Part shown: in pieces, positions 9,066 through 17,873 of the stretch
Layout of the letters: each line of letters opens with the position of its first letter
Position numbering within the stretch: the stretch's first letter is position 1
DNA from: Streptomyces sp. 1331.2
GTDB taxonomy: Bacteria > Actinomycetota > Actinomycetes > Streptomycetales > Streptomycetaceae
Assembly: GCF_900199205.1 (NCBI RefSeq)
Contig: NZ_OBMJ01000001.1
Coordinates: 434,001-498,000 of the forward strand
Length of the DNA stretch: 64,000 bases
Reading direction: 5' to 3'
Translations under genes and position numbers: made by a program
Notes under the pieces: generated by a model
Told to the model about the DNA's origin: nothing
The model's input: the letters and a program-made list of their open reading frames with translations, nothing else
Database searches by the model: none

Positions 9066-10034
9066 ATGCGCATACTGATCATGGGCGGCACCAGGTTCGT
9101 CGGCTTCCACCTCGCCGGCGCGGCCATCGCCGCCGGCCACGACGTGACGCTGCTGCACCGCGGCAGGTCCGGCGCCCACCTGCTCCCCGAGGCCACCCAC
9201 CTGATCGCCGACCGCGACGCGGACCTGTCCGTGCTGAACGGCCGGGAGTGGGACGCCACCGTGGACGTCAGCGCCTACTACCCGCGCCAGATCCGGGACC
9301 TGGCCGCCGCACTCGGCCCCGGCGCCGCCGGACGGTACCTGCTGGTCTCCTCCCTGTCGGTCTACGACACCCCGGCCACCCCCGGCTACACGGAGGACTC
9401 CCCGCTGCGCCCCGCCGACGGCCCGGAGCCCGAGGCCGTCAAGGCGGACACCTACGGCATCCTCAAGGTCCAGTGCGAGCGCGCGGCCCGGCAGGCCTTC
9501 GGCCCCGACACCCTGCTGGTCCGCCCGACGTACGTGATCGGGCCCCAGGACTACACCCGCCGCTTCGACTACTGGGTTCAGCGACTCGCCCGGGGCGGCG
9601 AGGTGCTGGCCCCGGGCCGCCCGGACGCGCCGATCCAGGTCGTCGACGCCCGCGACCTCGCCGCCTGGATGCTCGCCCTGCTGGAACGCAAGGCCTCCGG
9701 CGCGTACCACGCCGCGACTCCCCCGCCGCACACCATGGGCGACCTGCTGGCCGCCGTCGCCTCGGCGGTCGCCCCGGACGGCACCGCGATCACCTGGGTC
9801 GCCGAGGACTTCCTGCGTGCCGCCGACGTCCCTGAGCGCGCCCTCCCGCTCTGGCCCGCCCACCCGATGGTCCTGGCCACCAGCACCGCCGACCCGGCCG
9901 CCGCCCTCGCCACCGGGCTCACCCTGCGCCCGGTGGCCGAGACCGCCCGCGACATCCCCGCGTTCGAGCCGCTGCCGGACACCCTGACGCCCGACCGGGA
10001 GGCCGAACTCCTCGCCGCCTGGCACCGCCGCTAG
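9066..10034 (+). CDS. NAD-dependent epimerase/dehydratase-like protein
   Basis: 322 residues from the ATG at 9066. The N-terminus RILIMGGTRFVG is a Rossmann-fold nucleotide-binding loop of the extended short-chain dehydrogenase family. A later segment, DTYGILKVQCERA, carries a tyrosine followed four residues on by lysine, the expected YxxxK pair. The length and C-terminal substrate domain fit the atypical sugar-epimerase-like subgroup that is common in streptomycetes. The substrate is unknown. No Shine-Dalgarno sequence is seen; instead CACGAT lies six bases before the ATG, so the mRNA may be leaderless. The ORF is open upstream of this ATG, but the Rossmann motif right at residue 3 supports this start. 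Confidence 0.85.
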   Translation: MRILIMGGTRFVGFHLAGAAIAAGHDVTLLHRGRSGAHLLPEATHLIADRDADLSVLNGREWDATVDVSAYYPRQIRDLAAALGPGAAGRYLLVSSLSVYDTPATPGYTEDSPLRPADGPEPEAVKADTYGILKVQCERAARQAFGPDTLLVRPTYVIGPQDYTRRFDYWVQRLARGGEVLAPGRPDAPIQVVDARDLAAWMLALLERKASGAYHAATPPPHTMGDLLAAVASAVAPDGTAITWVAEDFLRAADVPERALPLWPAHPMVLATSTADPAAALATGLTLRPVAETARDIPAFEPLPDTLTPDREAELLAAWHRR

Positions 10035-10199
10035 CCGGACCCGGGGCGGTGCCCGCGTCCCGGCTCGGCCCGTCCGCCCTGTCTCAGCCGGGCTCAGCCC
10101 GCGAGCGGCGGGTTGAGCCGGGGAAGGCGTCCTGGCGCCGGTACCGGACGCACGGGTACGGCGCGGTGCGGGCGCTCGCCGCGTCGAGGCAAGAACGCC

Positions 10200-10231
10200 G
10201 AGGGCCGCCGGGGGTGACCCCGGCGGCCCTC
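10200..10231. terminator. bidirectional terminator hairpin between convergent genes
   Basis: A perfect 14-base-pair stem (GAGGGCCGCCGGGG on the left arm) closes a GTGA tetraloop of the GNRA type. It lies between the ends of the epimerase-like gene and the TerD-family gene and can serve both. Confidence 0.85.
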
Positions 10232-10260
10232 GCGCGGCTGCGGCCTGACGGCCGAACGGT

Positions 10261-11349
10261 TTAGAAGAAGCCGTCGTCCTCGTAGTAGTTGTTGACGACG
10301 ACCTCGGGGCCGTCGTCGTCGAAGGCCTCGTTGAGCAGCGCCCCGCCGACCAGACCGGCCGCGCCGGCCCCGATCAGGGCGCCGGCGCCGAAGCGGCGGC
10401 CGCCGCCCTGGGCCTGCTGGCCGGGCTCCTGCGGGTAGCCCTGCTGGGGGTAGCCCTGCTGGGGCACCGGCTGCGGGTAGCCCTGCTGCGGGGTGTAGAA
10501 CGGCGGGACGGTGGTCTGCACCCGCTGGGCGCAGGCGGCGCAGGTCTCGATCTGGCGCGGCACGCCCCACTGCGGCGACCACAGCACCACCGTCGTGCCG
10601 GCGCCGTGCGAGGGGTCGAAGAAGCACGTCACGGGGGAACTCCCTGCTCCTGGCTGGGTCTGCGGCTGCGGAAGGGCGGGTACGGGGACGGGCGCGGCGG
10701 CGGGAGCCACCGGCGCGGGCGGCACGGCGGGCTTCACCGGAACCGGAGCCGGCGCGGACGCAGGGGCGGAGGACGCCGCGGCTGCCGCGGGCTGCAGGAC
10801 GTCCACGCCGAAGTCCGCGGCGATGCCCGCGAGCCCCGCCGCGTACCCCTGCCCGACCGCCCGGAACTTCCAGTCCGCGCCATGCCGGTACAACTCGCCG
10901 AAGACCATTGCGGTCTCGCTGCCGGCCTCCGGCGCCACGTCGTAGCGCGCCACCTCGGCGCCGCCGTCCGGGTCAATGATCCGGACGTACGCGCCGCGGA
11001 CCTGTCCGAAGCTCTGACGCCGCTGCGCCGCGTCGTAGATCGCCACCGCGAAGACGATCTTCTCCACGTCGGCGGAGACCTCCGCGAGCCGGACCTCGAT
11101 CTGCTCGCGGTCCGCACCGCCGCCGGAGCCGCCCTGGTGGCGGACCGAGCCGTCCGGGCTCCGCAGGTTGTTGAAGAAGACGAAGTTCTGGTCCGAGCCG
11201 ACCTTGCCGTCCGCCCCGCACAGCAGCGCGCTGGCGTCCAGGTCGTACCCGGCTCCGGCCGTCCAGCCGAGGCCGACCCGGACCACCCGGAGACCGGGGG
11301 CCTGCTTGCCCAGGGAGACGTTGCCGCCCTTCGTCAGGGCCACACTCAT
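10261..11349 (-). CDS. TerD-family protein with Cys-pair, QGYPQ repeats and glycine-zipper tail
   Basis: 362 residues from the ATG at 11349, which has a good ribosome-binding site (GGAGGAAG). Residues 1-~180 are a TerD domain: MSVALTKGGNVSL, then GLGWTAG and YDLDASALL, the Ca-binding-type acidic motif of the tellurium-resistance family. A Pro/Ala linker (about 185-235) leads to a second part with a CFFD strand and CAAC cysteine pair, then QGYPQ repeats, a glycine-rich hydrophobic stretch (GAGALIGAGAAGLVGGALL) and an acidic-aromatic end (YYEDDGFF). TerD proteins in streptomycetes are linked to calcium-dependent differentiation and stress. No other ter gene is nearby. The hydrophobic tail suggests membrane contact or self-association. 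Confidence 0.88.
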   Translation of the reverse strand: MSVALTKGGNVSLGKQAPGLRVVRVGLGWTAGAGYDLDASALLCGADGKVGSDQNFVFFNNLRSPDGSVRHQGGSGGGADREQIEVRLAEVSADVEKIVFAVAIYDAAQRRQSFGQVRGAYVRIIDPDGGAEVARYDVAPEAGSETAMVFGELYRHGADWKFRAVGQGYAAGLAGIAADFGVDVLQPAAAAASSAPASAPAPVPVKPAVPPAPVAPAAAPVPVPALPQPQTQPGAGSSPVTCFFDPSHGAGTTVVLWSPQWGVPRQIETCAACAQRVQTTVPPFYTPQQGYPQPVPQQGYPQQGYPQEPGQQAQGGGRRFGAGALIGAGAAGLVGGALLNEAFDDDGPEVVVNNYYEDDGFF

Positions 11350-11488
11350 GGGACTTCCTCCACCACCGTGCGACTGACGGGTACCGCTGTACCCGCTGTA
11401 ACCACTGTCCGACCACGACAACGCTGTAGAAGTCGCGCCGGTTCCCGCCCCCGGGATCAAGATCGCGTCAGGACCGGACGGGCCCGGG

Positions 11489-12682
11489 TCAGTACCGGAC
11501 GGGCAGTTCCAGCAGTCCGCGGGCCCGCAGGGTGGGGCGGTGGCGCAGCCGCTCGACCGGGACGTCGAGGGCGAGGTCGGGGAAGCGGCGCAGCAGGGCG
11601 GTCAGCGCGATCGCGGTCTCCATCCTCGCCAGCGGTGCGCCGAGGCAGTAGTGGATGCCGTGGCCGAGGGCGAGGTGGCCGTTCTCGCGGCGGCGCAGGT
11701 CGAGCCGGTCGGGGTCGGTGAACTGCTCGGGGTCGCGGTTGGCGGAGCCGAGGGCGAGCAGCACGGTCTCCCCCGCCGGGACGGTGACGCCGCCGATGGT
11801 GACGTCCTCGCGCGGGAAGCGGCGGATGGCGAGCGGGGCGGGGCCGTCGAAGCGGGCGAACTCCTCGACGGCGCCGTCGATCAGCTCCGGTTCGGCGCGC
11901 AGGGCGGCGAGCTGCTCGGGGTGGGTGAGCAGGGCCAGGACGGCGTTGGCGATGAGGTGGACGGTGTTCTCGTAGCCGGCGAAGAGGATCAGGAAGGCGA
12001 GCGAGGTCAGCTCGTCCTCGCTGAGCCCGCCCCCGCCGTCCTGGTCGTCGCGGACGGCGATCAGGTCGGAGAGCAGGTCGTCGCCGGGCTCGGTGCGCTT
12101 GCGCTCGACGAGGCCGGTGAAGAACCCGAGCATCGCCTTGACGGCGGCGCGGGCCGTCTCGGGGTGCTCGGGGTCCGGCGTGATGAGGGTGTCCGTCCAG
12201 CCGCGGAAGTCGTGCCGGTCGTCCTCGGGGACGCCGAGCAGGTCGCAGATGACGGTGATCGGCAGCGGGGCGGCGTACGCGGCGAGCAGGTCGGCGCGGC
12301 CCGCCGGGGCGATGGCGTCGAGCAGCTGTCCGGCGACCTTCTCGATCGGGGCGCGCAGGGCGGCGATCCGGCGCGGGGTGAAGGCGCGCACGACCAGGCG
12401 GCGGATCCGGGTGTGGTCGGGCGGGTCCATGTTGAGCAGGTTGGCGTCCAGCGCGGGCGGCAGCGCGAAGCCGCGGTAGTTGCCGGGCGCGGCGTGCGTC
12501 CGGTCGAGGGCGAGCCGCGGGTCGGCGAGGGCCTGGCGTACGTCGGGGTAGCGGGTCACCAGCCAGAAGGGCAGGCCGTCCGGGCCGACGACGCGGTGGG
12601 CGGGCGCGTCGGCGCGCAGTCGGGTGTAGCCGCCGTACGGGTCGGCGATCAGGGACGTCAGGGTGAGGTCGGGCGCTGTCAC
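11489..12682 (-). CDS. cytochrome P450
   Basis: 397 residues, typical of soluble bacterial P450s. The heme loop ALGHGIHYCLG carries the axial Cys346. The K-helix ExxR pair is E274/R277. The I-helix motif is AGYENT (235-240), so the position usually occupied by the proton-relay Thr is Asn239, with a Thr directly after it. The enzyme would hydroxylate a small organic substrate using electrons from a ferredoxin; no ferredoxin gene is adjacent. The start is a GTG at 12682 with no Shine-Dalgarno sequence, but TAGGCT lies six bases upstream, a leaderless pattern. It is divergent from a secreted peptidase-like gene and shares a 69-bp promoter region with it. Confidence 0.93.
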   Translation of the reverse strand: MTAPDLTLTSLIADPYGGYTRLRADAPAHRVVGPDGLPFWLVTRYPDVRQALADPRLALDRTHAAPGNYRGFALPPALDANLLNMDPPDHTRIRRLVVRAFTPRRIAALRAPIEKVAGQLLDAIAPAGRADLLAAYAAPLPITVICDLLGVPEDDRHDFRGWTDTLITPDPEHPETARAAVKAMLGFFTGLVERKRTEPGDDLLSDLIAVRDDQDGGGGLSEDELTSLAFLILFAGYENTVHLIANAVLALLTHPEQLAALRAEPELIDGAVEEFARFDGPAPLAIRRFPREDVTIGGVTVPAGETVLLALGSANRDPEQFTDPDRLDLRRRENGHLALGHGIHYCLGAPLARMETAIALTALLRRFPDLALDVPVERLRHRPTLRARGLLELPVRY

Positions 12683-12751
12683 CGGCCCAGCCTACGGGGG
12701 TGGCGGCGGCACTCTGGCGGGGCGTCAGAACCGGACTTATTGTCAGGTGAC

Positions 12752-14035
12752 ATGACACTCACCCGTGGGACCGTTCGTCGGCCCGTTCGTCGGACCGCCG
12801 CGCTGGCCGCCGCCCTCGCCGGAACCCTGGCCGCGCTGTTGGCCCCGGCCGCCGCCCAGGCCGACCCGGTCGGCTGCCGCACCAACGCCGCCGCCCCGAC
12901 GGATGCCGAACAGGCCCGCCTCCAGGACACCCGCACCGCCGCCTTCACCGAGCGCTCCGGCCTGAGCGACCTCCTCCACGGCTTCCCGGCCGCCCTCTGC
13001 ACCGCCCGCACCGCCCGCCGCGCCGAGCGGATCGTGGACGCCTGGGGCCGGGCCCTGTGGCAGGCCGGCGTGGACCGCGCCCAGGGCCGGCGGCCCAGCG
13101 GCGAACTGCCCGCCCGCGACGACCGCCCGCTGTACTGGACCAGGCTCGCCATGACCGTCCAACTGGCCGACTGGCAGCCCGCGTTCGCGGTCGACCGAAC
13201 CGCCCTGCGGGACCGCTTCGAGGACGCCTCACGCGGTCTGGACGGCGGCTTCGGCGCCGCGCCCGGCGTCCGCCGGATCTTCGTCAGCGGCTTCGACCCG
13301 TTCGGCCTGGACGCCGAGCCGCGCCGCGCCAACCCCTCCGGCGCCGCCGTCCTGCAGCTGACCGGGCAGCGGATCACCCTCGCCGACGGCAGCACCGCCG
13401 AGGTGCGGGCCGTCGTCCTGCCGGTCCGCTACGGCGACTTCGACCGGGGGGTCGTGGAGCGTGCCTTCGGCCCGCACCTGCGCCCCGGACCGCAGTCCGC
13501 CGACCTGATCACCAGCATCAGCCAGGGCTACCCCGGCCTCTTCACCCTGGAGGCCTGGGCCGGCCGCGCCCGCTCCGCCGACCCGTACCCCGACAACGTC
13601 CGCGCGCTCTCCGGCGGGACGAGCCGGCAGCCGGTCGACGCCCCCGACCTGGCCCCCGGGCCGCAGTTCATCCGCACCACCCTGCCCACCGACGCCATGA
13701 CGGCCGTCCAGCAGCCCTACCCGGTACTGCTCAACACCCCCGTCACCGAGATCCCGGCGGGCGCCACCGACCCCGTGGACCGCCCCGACGGACCCACCCC
13801 CGGCTCCCGATCGGTCGCCGGCGGAGGCGGCGGCTACCTCTCCAACGAGGTCGCCTACCGCTCCAACCTCCTGCGCCTCACCCTCGCCCCCGACCTGCCC
13901 GGCGGGCACCTCCACACCCCGGTGCTCACCGGCCTGCCCGCGGACCAAGGGCAGCTCACCGCACCGGAGTTCGAGCAGAACCAGGCCGCCATCGCCGACC
14001 AGGTCCGCGCCGTCCTGAGCAGCGCCCGGCTCTGA
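12752..14035 (+). CDS. secreted pyroglutamyl-peptidase (C15)-like protein with Cys-to-Ser change
   Basis: 427 residues from the ATG at 12752. An Arg-rich, hydrophobic signal peptide ends near residue 37 (AAAQA). The second half carries peptidase C15 landmarks: VSGFDPFG (178-185), NPSG (194-197), a Glu at 267 and GHLHTP with His388. The motif that normally holds the catalytic Cys (YxCNxxxY) reads YLSNEVAY, with Ser364 in its place. Classic enzymes are ~215 residues and cytoplasmic; this one has a ~135-residue extra N-terminal domain and is exported. It may be inactive, use Ser as nucleophile or bind peptides only. TATTGT lies eight bases before the ATG, so the transcript may be leaderless. Confidence 0.8.
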   Translation: MTLTRGTVRRPVRRTAALAAALAGTLAALLAPAAAQADPVGCRTNAAAPTDAEQARLQDTRTAAFTERSGLSDLLHGFPAALCTARTARRAERIVDAWGRALWQAGVDRAQGRRPSGELPARDDRPLYWTRLAMTVQLADWQPAFAVDRTALRDRFEDASRGLDGGFGAAPGVRRIFVSGFDPFGLDAEPRRANPSGAAVLQLTGQRITLADGSTAEVRAVVLPVRYGDFDRGVVERAFGPHLRPGPQSADLITSISQGYPGLFTLEAWAGRARSADPYPDNVRALSGGTSRQPVDAPDLAPGPQFIRTTLPTDAMTAVQQPYPVLLNTPVTEIPAGATDPVDRPDGPTPGSRSVAGGGGGYLSNEVAYRSNLLRLTLAPDLPGGHLHTPVLTGLPADQGQLTAPEFEQNQAAIADQVRAVLSSARL

Positions 14036-14066
14036 GCACCGCCGCGGGCGGGACGGCCAGGAGGCG

Positions 14067-14567
14067 CTACGCCGGGTCGGCGAAGCGGGTGCCCACCGCC
14101 CGGGCCCGCGAGGCGGCGATCTCGGCGTAGGCGGCCTCCCGCCCGGCCCAGTGGGAGCCCTCGACGGACTTGCCGCGCTCCAGGTCCTTGTACACCCGGA
14201 AGAAGTGGGTGATCTCCAGCAGATCGAACTCCGGCAGGTCGCCGATGTCCCGCAGCGCCGCGTACCGCGGGTCGCGGGCCGGGACGCAGAGCACCTTCTG
14301 GTCCGGCCCGCGCTCGTCGCGCATCACCCACACGCCCACCGCCCGGCAGGTGAGCACGCACCCGGGGACCGCCGGCTCGCCGCCGAGCACCAGGGCGTCC
14401 AGCGGCTCGCCGTCGCCGCCGAGGGTGCCCTCGACGTAGCCGTAGTCGGTGGGGTAGCGGGTGGCGGTGAACAGGGTGCGGTCGAGGCGGATCCGGCCCG
14501 CCGCGAAGTCCATCACGTACTTGTTGCGCGACCCCTGCGGGATCTCGATCATCACCTCGAACTCCAC
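14067..14567 (-). CDS. ppa: inorganic pyrophosphatase (family I)
   Basis: 166 residues. The enzyme hydrolyses pyrophosphate to phosphate and drives biosynthetic reactions. Family hallmarks are visible: EIPQGSRNKY near the N-terminus, RYPTDYGYVEGTL, the signature DGEPLDALV with metal-binding Asp residues, and a late FRVYKDLERGKSVEG. I chose the GTG at 14567 because a strong GGAGGAGG lies five bases upstream and because the protein then starts just as other bacterial Ppa proteins do. A longer reading to 14678 would add 37 unconserved Arg-rich residues. The gene stands alone, convergent with the peptidase-like gene. Confidence 0.95.
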   Translation of the reverse strand: MEFEVMIEIPQGSRNKYVMDFAAGRIRLDRTLFTATRYPTDYGYVEGTLGGDGEPLDALVLGGEPAVPGCVLTCRAVGVWVMRDERGPDQKVLCVPARDPRYAALRDIGDLPEFDLLEITHFFRVYKDLERGKSVEGSHWAGREAAYAEIAASRARAVGTRFADPA

Positions 14568-14702
14568 CGCGGCCTCCTCCTCGGCTCCTGGGGAGCGCCG
14601 CCCCGCGCCCCGGCGTCCCGGAACGATTGTCGGCCGTTCGGGCACCCACCGAAACCGCCTCCGCCGTTCGGCGGACACCGGGGACGTCGGGGCCTAGGTG
14701 TT

Positions 14703-14714
14703 CTGTCCGGACAG
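14703..14714. terminator. 12-bp perfect palindrome after the cupin gene
   Basis: CTGTCCGGACAG is a perfect palindrome four bases past the stop codon of the cupin gene (minus strand), flanked by CTAG-type repeats. It could help termination or be an operator for the pyrophosphatase gene downstream. Confidence 0.35.
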
Positions 14715-14717
14715 GCC

Positions 14718-15143
14718 CTAGCGGCGGGTCGGCTGCCAGGGGCCGTCCTCGGGGCGGGCTTCGCCGTCCGTTCCGGGCCAGGGCGGCATGGTGACGGCGG
14801 TGATGCGCAGCGGCCCGTCGGAGTCCTCGTCCGCCCGGAACTGGAAGGCGGTGCCGAGCGGGACCGAGGCGGCGGTGCCGGGGACGAGCCGTACGGTCTC
14901 CTCCCGGGCGCCCTGGCGGCGCCAGAGCTCGCCGCTGCCCGCGGTGACGTACCACAGCTCCTGCACGGTGGCGTGCGAGACGGCGTGGGTGACCTGCCCG
15001 GGGGCGAGCACGAACACCGCGAGGCTCCCCTGCTCGTCCAGCACCAGCAGCGGGCGGACCTCGGCCCCGTCGGGGGCGGTCACCACGGGTGCCCCGCCCT
15101 CCTCCGCGGTCCCGAAGGGCTGCTGCCCCGACCGATTGCTCAT
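14718..15143 (-). CDS. cupin-domain protein
   Basis: 141 residues from the ATG at 15143. The core shows the two cupin motifs in reduced form: GQVTHAVSHATVQELWYVTAGSGE, with a His-rich first motif and the conserved Glu, and PGTAASVPLGTAFQFR for the second. A metal-bound beta barrel is likely. Small single-domain cupins of this kind bind or isomerise small molecules, and the substrate here is unknown. A GGAGGAGAG element lies somewhat far upstream (about 15-20 bases), so translation may be modest or the start could differ slightly. Neighbours do not suggest a pathway. Confidence 0.78.
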   Translation of the reverse strand: MSNRSGQQPFGTAEEGGAPVVTAPDGAEVRPLLVLDEQGSLAVFVLAPGQVTHAVSHATVQELWYVTAGSGELWRRQGAREETVRLVPGTAASVPLGTAFQFRADEDSDGPLRITAVTMPPWPGTDGEARPEDGPWQPTRR

Positions 15144-15252
15144 CCGACGACCCGGCCTCTCTCCTCCGACCGAGTAGCGTGGTCTCGGCCCCACCATCGA
15201 GGGGATCACGGGCACGGGCCCGCTCGCCAGAGCGCCCTGGCGTCAGCGCGTC

Positions 15253-15996
15253 CTACCGCGAGGCCGCCGGCGCCGCCGGCCCGAAGTCGCGGACCGCCTC
15301 GGTGACGATCGCCTCCAGGCGGGCGTGGTGGGCGCCGCGCCAGTAGGCCTGGCCGCAGTCGGTGCACTGGGCGAAGGCGTCGTAGGAGCGTTCGGTGCCG
15401 TCCCGCAGCTGCTCACGCACCGAGGTCTTGGTGACCGTGCGCAGGGTGCCGTTGCAGGTGGTGCAGCGGCTCCAGGGGACGAGCGGCGGCGCGAAGCGGG
15501 AGAGCACGTCGCGCAGTTGCTCGGCGGGGCGGTGGCTGTAGACGTAGGCGCCGGCCCAGATCTCGCGGCGGCGCAGCAGGCCGCGGTCGCGGGAGAGCAG
15601 GACGCGTTGTTCGGCGGCGGAGCGGGCGGCCAGCGCGGCATCGCCGATGTCGGGGTTCTCGTACGCGGCGTCCACGCCGAGCAGGCGCAGTCGCCGGGCG
15701 AGGGTGCCGAGGTGGACGTCCAGCAGGAAGCGCGGCGGGGCGGGCGAGGGCTGCGGCCTGGTCACGGCGTGGACGGCGACGTGCTCGCCGTCGGCCGGGA
15801 CGTGTGCCTCGGGCACGGCCTGTCCGTCCACCAGCAGGGTGCCGACCTCGGTGAGCGGGACGCCCAGGGACTCGACGACGTGGCCGAGTGTGGAGGTGCC
15901 GTCGGTGCGCAGCGAGGTGCGGCCGGCCCGCCGGGGCGCGGAGACGAAGAGGTGCAGCTCGGGGGCGAAGTCGAGCCAGATCTGGGGTCGGTCCAC
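15253..15996 (-). CDS. Mut7-C RNase-domain protein with N-terminal ubiquitin-like fold
   Basis: 247 residues. The first ~90 residues resemble a ubiquitin/MoaD-like fold (VSAPRRAGRTSL, GEHVAVHAVTRP). The rest is a Mut7-C domain: FLLDVHLGTLARRLRLLG with the conserved Asp, DAALAARSAAEQ, LLSRDRGLL, and a zinc ribbon with CTTC and CTDC pairs. The family belongs to the PIN-like nuclease superfamily, and acidic residues of the LDVHLG and SRDRGLL motifs are the likely metal ligands. The cellular RNA target is unknown. The family assignment is secure; the activity is inferred. Confidence 0.9.
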   Translation of the reverse strand: MDRPQIWLDFAPELHLFVSAPRRAGRTSLRTDGTSTLGHVVESLGVPLTEVGTLLVDGQAVPEAHVPADGEHVAVHAVTRPQPSPAPPRFLLDVHLGTLARRLRLLGVDAAYENPDIGDAALAARSAAEQRVLLSRDRGLLRRREIWAGAYVYSHRPAEQLRDVLSRFAPPLVPWSRCTTCNGTLRTVTKTSVREQLRDGTERSYDAFAQCTDCGQAYWRGAHHARLEAIVTEAVRDFGPAAPAASR

Positions 15997-16101
15997 GCGG
16001 CCAGCATGCCAGCGGGTGCTGGGCGGGGGCCACCGGTTTCCGGGCCCCGCCTGCCGTGCTGGTCCGGAGACTGCCGGACCCCGACCGTCAGGGCCTGTCC
16101 G

Positions 16102-17370
16102 TCACGCCCCCGACGATGCCGCGACCGGCGCGGGCGGTGCCGCGTGCCGGTCGCGGTCGCGCTCCGCCCAGCGGGCGACCGGCCCCATGGCGTAGCCGGC
16201 CGCGAGGAAGACCGCGCCCAGCACGAGCCAGCCGGCGAGGCCGCCGTCCAGCAGCAGGGTGGTCAGCAGCAGCGGCCCGAGAGTGCGGGCGACGGCGACG
16301 CCGGTGCCGAAGAAGCCCTGGTACTGGCCGATCCGCTCCGCCGGTGCGAGGTCGAAGCCGATCTGCCAGGAGCCGGCCGACTGCCGCATCTCGCCGACCA
16401 CCAGCAGGACGGACGCGGCGACCAGCAGGGCGCCGACCGCCCACACCGGCACGTCCAGCGCGGACAGGCCGAAGACGGCGCAGCAGCCGAGCAGCAGCAC
16501 CCCGGCCGAGCGGACGGCCCGCACGGCCGAGTCCACCCCGGTGACGTCACGTGCCGCCCGGACCTGGAAGGCCAGCACCGCCAGGGTGTTGAGCACGAAC
16601 AGCGCCGATCCGAGCCAGCCGATCCCGGGGGCGCGCTGGGCGATCCACAGCGGGATGATCAGGCTGAGCAGCGGCATCCGCAGCAGCAGGACGGCGTTGA
16701 CCAGGGTGACGGCGGCGTAGCGCCGGTCGCGCAGCACGGCCAGGCGCGGTCCGGTGCCCGACTCCGGTGCCGCGGGCGGGACTTCGGGCAGACGCCGGAG
16801 GACCAGGGCGCCGATCAGCAGGCCGATCGTGGTGACCACGAAGGCGCCCAGGTACGCGTCCCGGGTGCCGACGCTGAGCGCGATGCCGCCGACGGCGGCG
16901 CCGACGGCCAGGCCCCCGTTGAGGGTCGACTGGAGGTGGGCGAGCAGACCGGTGCGCTCGCCGGGCGGCACCAGGCCGGCGACCAGCGCCTGCCGGGCGG
17001 CGGTGAGCCCGGACTGCGCGGTGGCGTAGAGGCAGACCGCGAGCAGGAACAGCGGGTAGGAGCGGATGACCAGGAAGGCGGCGACCACGGCCGCCGCGGC
17101 GAGCCCGAGCGCCACCGCCGTGCGGCGCGGGCCGCGGCGGTCGGCGAGGTGGCCGAGCGGGACGCCGGCGACGGAGCCGAGCGCCCAGGCGACGGCGAGG
17201 CCGGCTCCGAGGGCGGTCGGTGACATGCCGACGACGCGGGTGAAGTAGAGCGCGGAGCAGGTGTAGTACGCGCCGTCGCCCACGGCGCTCGCCAACTGGG
17301 CTGCGGCCAGGGTCCGCTGGGGCCCTGCGGGTGGGAGGGCGCCCCACCGGGCGGCTCTGTCGGTCGGCAC
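16102..17370 (-). CDS. MFS transporter
   Basis: 422 residues with about twelve hydrophobic segments. The loop between helices 2 and 3 reads GHLADRRGPRR, the major-facilitator signature (GxLaDrxGrrr). It resembles drug-export permeases of the DHA1 type. The start is a GTG at 17370 with AAGGAGAG four bases upstream, so the longer reading in the same frame is not needed. The substrate is unknown, and no regulator or biosynthetic gene is adjacent. The upstream 420-bp gap separates it from the divergent molybdoenzyme operon. Confidence 0.9.
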   Translation of the reverse strand: MPTDRAARWGALPPAGPQRTLAAAQLASAVGDGAYYTCSALYFTRVVGMSPTALGAGLAVAWALGSVAGVPLGHLADRRGPRRTAVALGLAAAAVVAAFLVIRSYPLFLLAVCLYATAQSGLTAARQALVAGLVPPGERTGLLAHLQSTLNGGLAVGAAVGGIALSVGTRDAYLGAFVVTTIGLLIGALVLRRLPEVPPAAPESGTGPRLAVLRDRRYAAVTLVNAVLLLRMPLLSLIIPLWIAQRAPGIGWLGSALFVLNTLAVLAFQVRAARDVTGVDSAVRAVRSAGVLLLGCCAVFGLSALDVPVWAVGALLVAASVLLVVGEMRQSAGSWQIGFDLAPAERIGQYQGFFGTGVAVARTLGPLLLTTLLLDGGLAGWLVLGAVFLAAGYAMGPVARWAERDRDRHAAPPAPVAASSGA

Positions 17371-17768
17371 GTCTCTCCTTCGCGGTAACGGACCGTCACC
17401 GATCCCCCGAGAACCCCCGACCGGCCACCCACGGACGGACGACAGCAGCAACGCACGGACGGGCGGCGTGCGAGCCGGGAGTTCACAACCGTCGGCAACG
17501 GTTCGCCACCACCCTAGGCAGAAACTGGCCCAACCGACAGGTCCAGTGATCAAGGAATTTCCTGGGCCACTTCCGGCCGTCACCGCAACACCGACCGAGC
17601 ACTGAACCCTCGTACGACAGCGGCTCGTTGGGCTCTCCGGACCGTTGGGAGCGTCCCACCGCAGCCTCGCCCGGACTGCCGAAGTGCCGTCCGTACCCGC
17701 TCCGAATCGGGCCCCGCCGAGCGCTGCAAAAGCCCGACCACCCAATTCAGGGGCCAACTTTGACCGTG

Positions 17769-17797
17769 TTGACCCGTCAGTAGTGCCCTCTTATGCT
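17769..17797 (+). promoter_or_regulatory. sigma-70-type promoter of the molybdenum hydroxylase operon
   Basis: TTGACC at 17769-17774 and TATGCT at 17792-17797 are separated by 17 bases, close to the HrdB consensus. A second TTGACC lies at 17760. Transcription would begin near 17804, which rules out the ATG at 17793 as the start of the downstream gene. The rest of the 17371-17873 gap holds no gene that I can support. Confidence 0.7.
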
Positions 17798-17873
17798 CAA
17801 CGGCGTTCGCGATCCGGCAGCGGAGTCAGGGCCGTCCTGCCCTTCCGATCCCGGCGCCGCTCCGGCTCGAAGG

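Noticed and set aside
14568..14678. A longer pyrophosphatase from the ATG at 14678
   Set aside because: It would add 37 Arg-rich residues not present in the family and covers the excellent GGAGGAGG site before the GTG at 14567.
17793..17873. An earlier ATG at 17793 for the molybdenum hydroxylase
   Set aside because: It overlaps the -10 box of the best promoter and has no ribosome-binding site; the Tat signal is placed normally from 17874.
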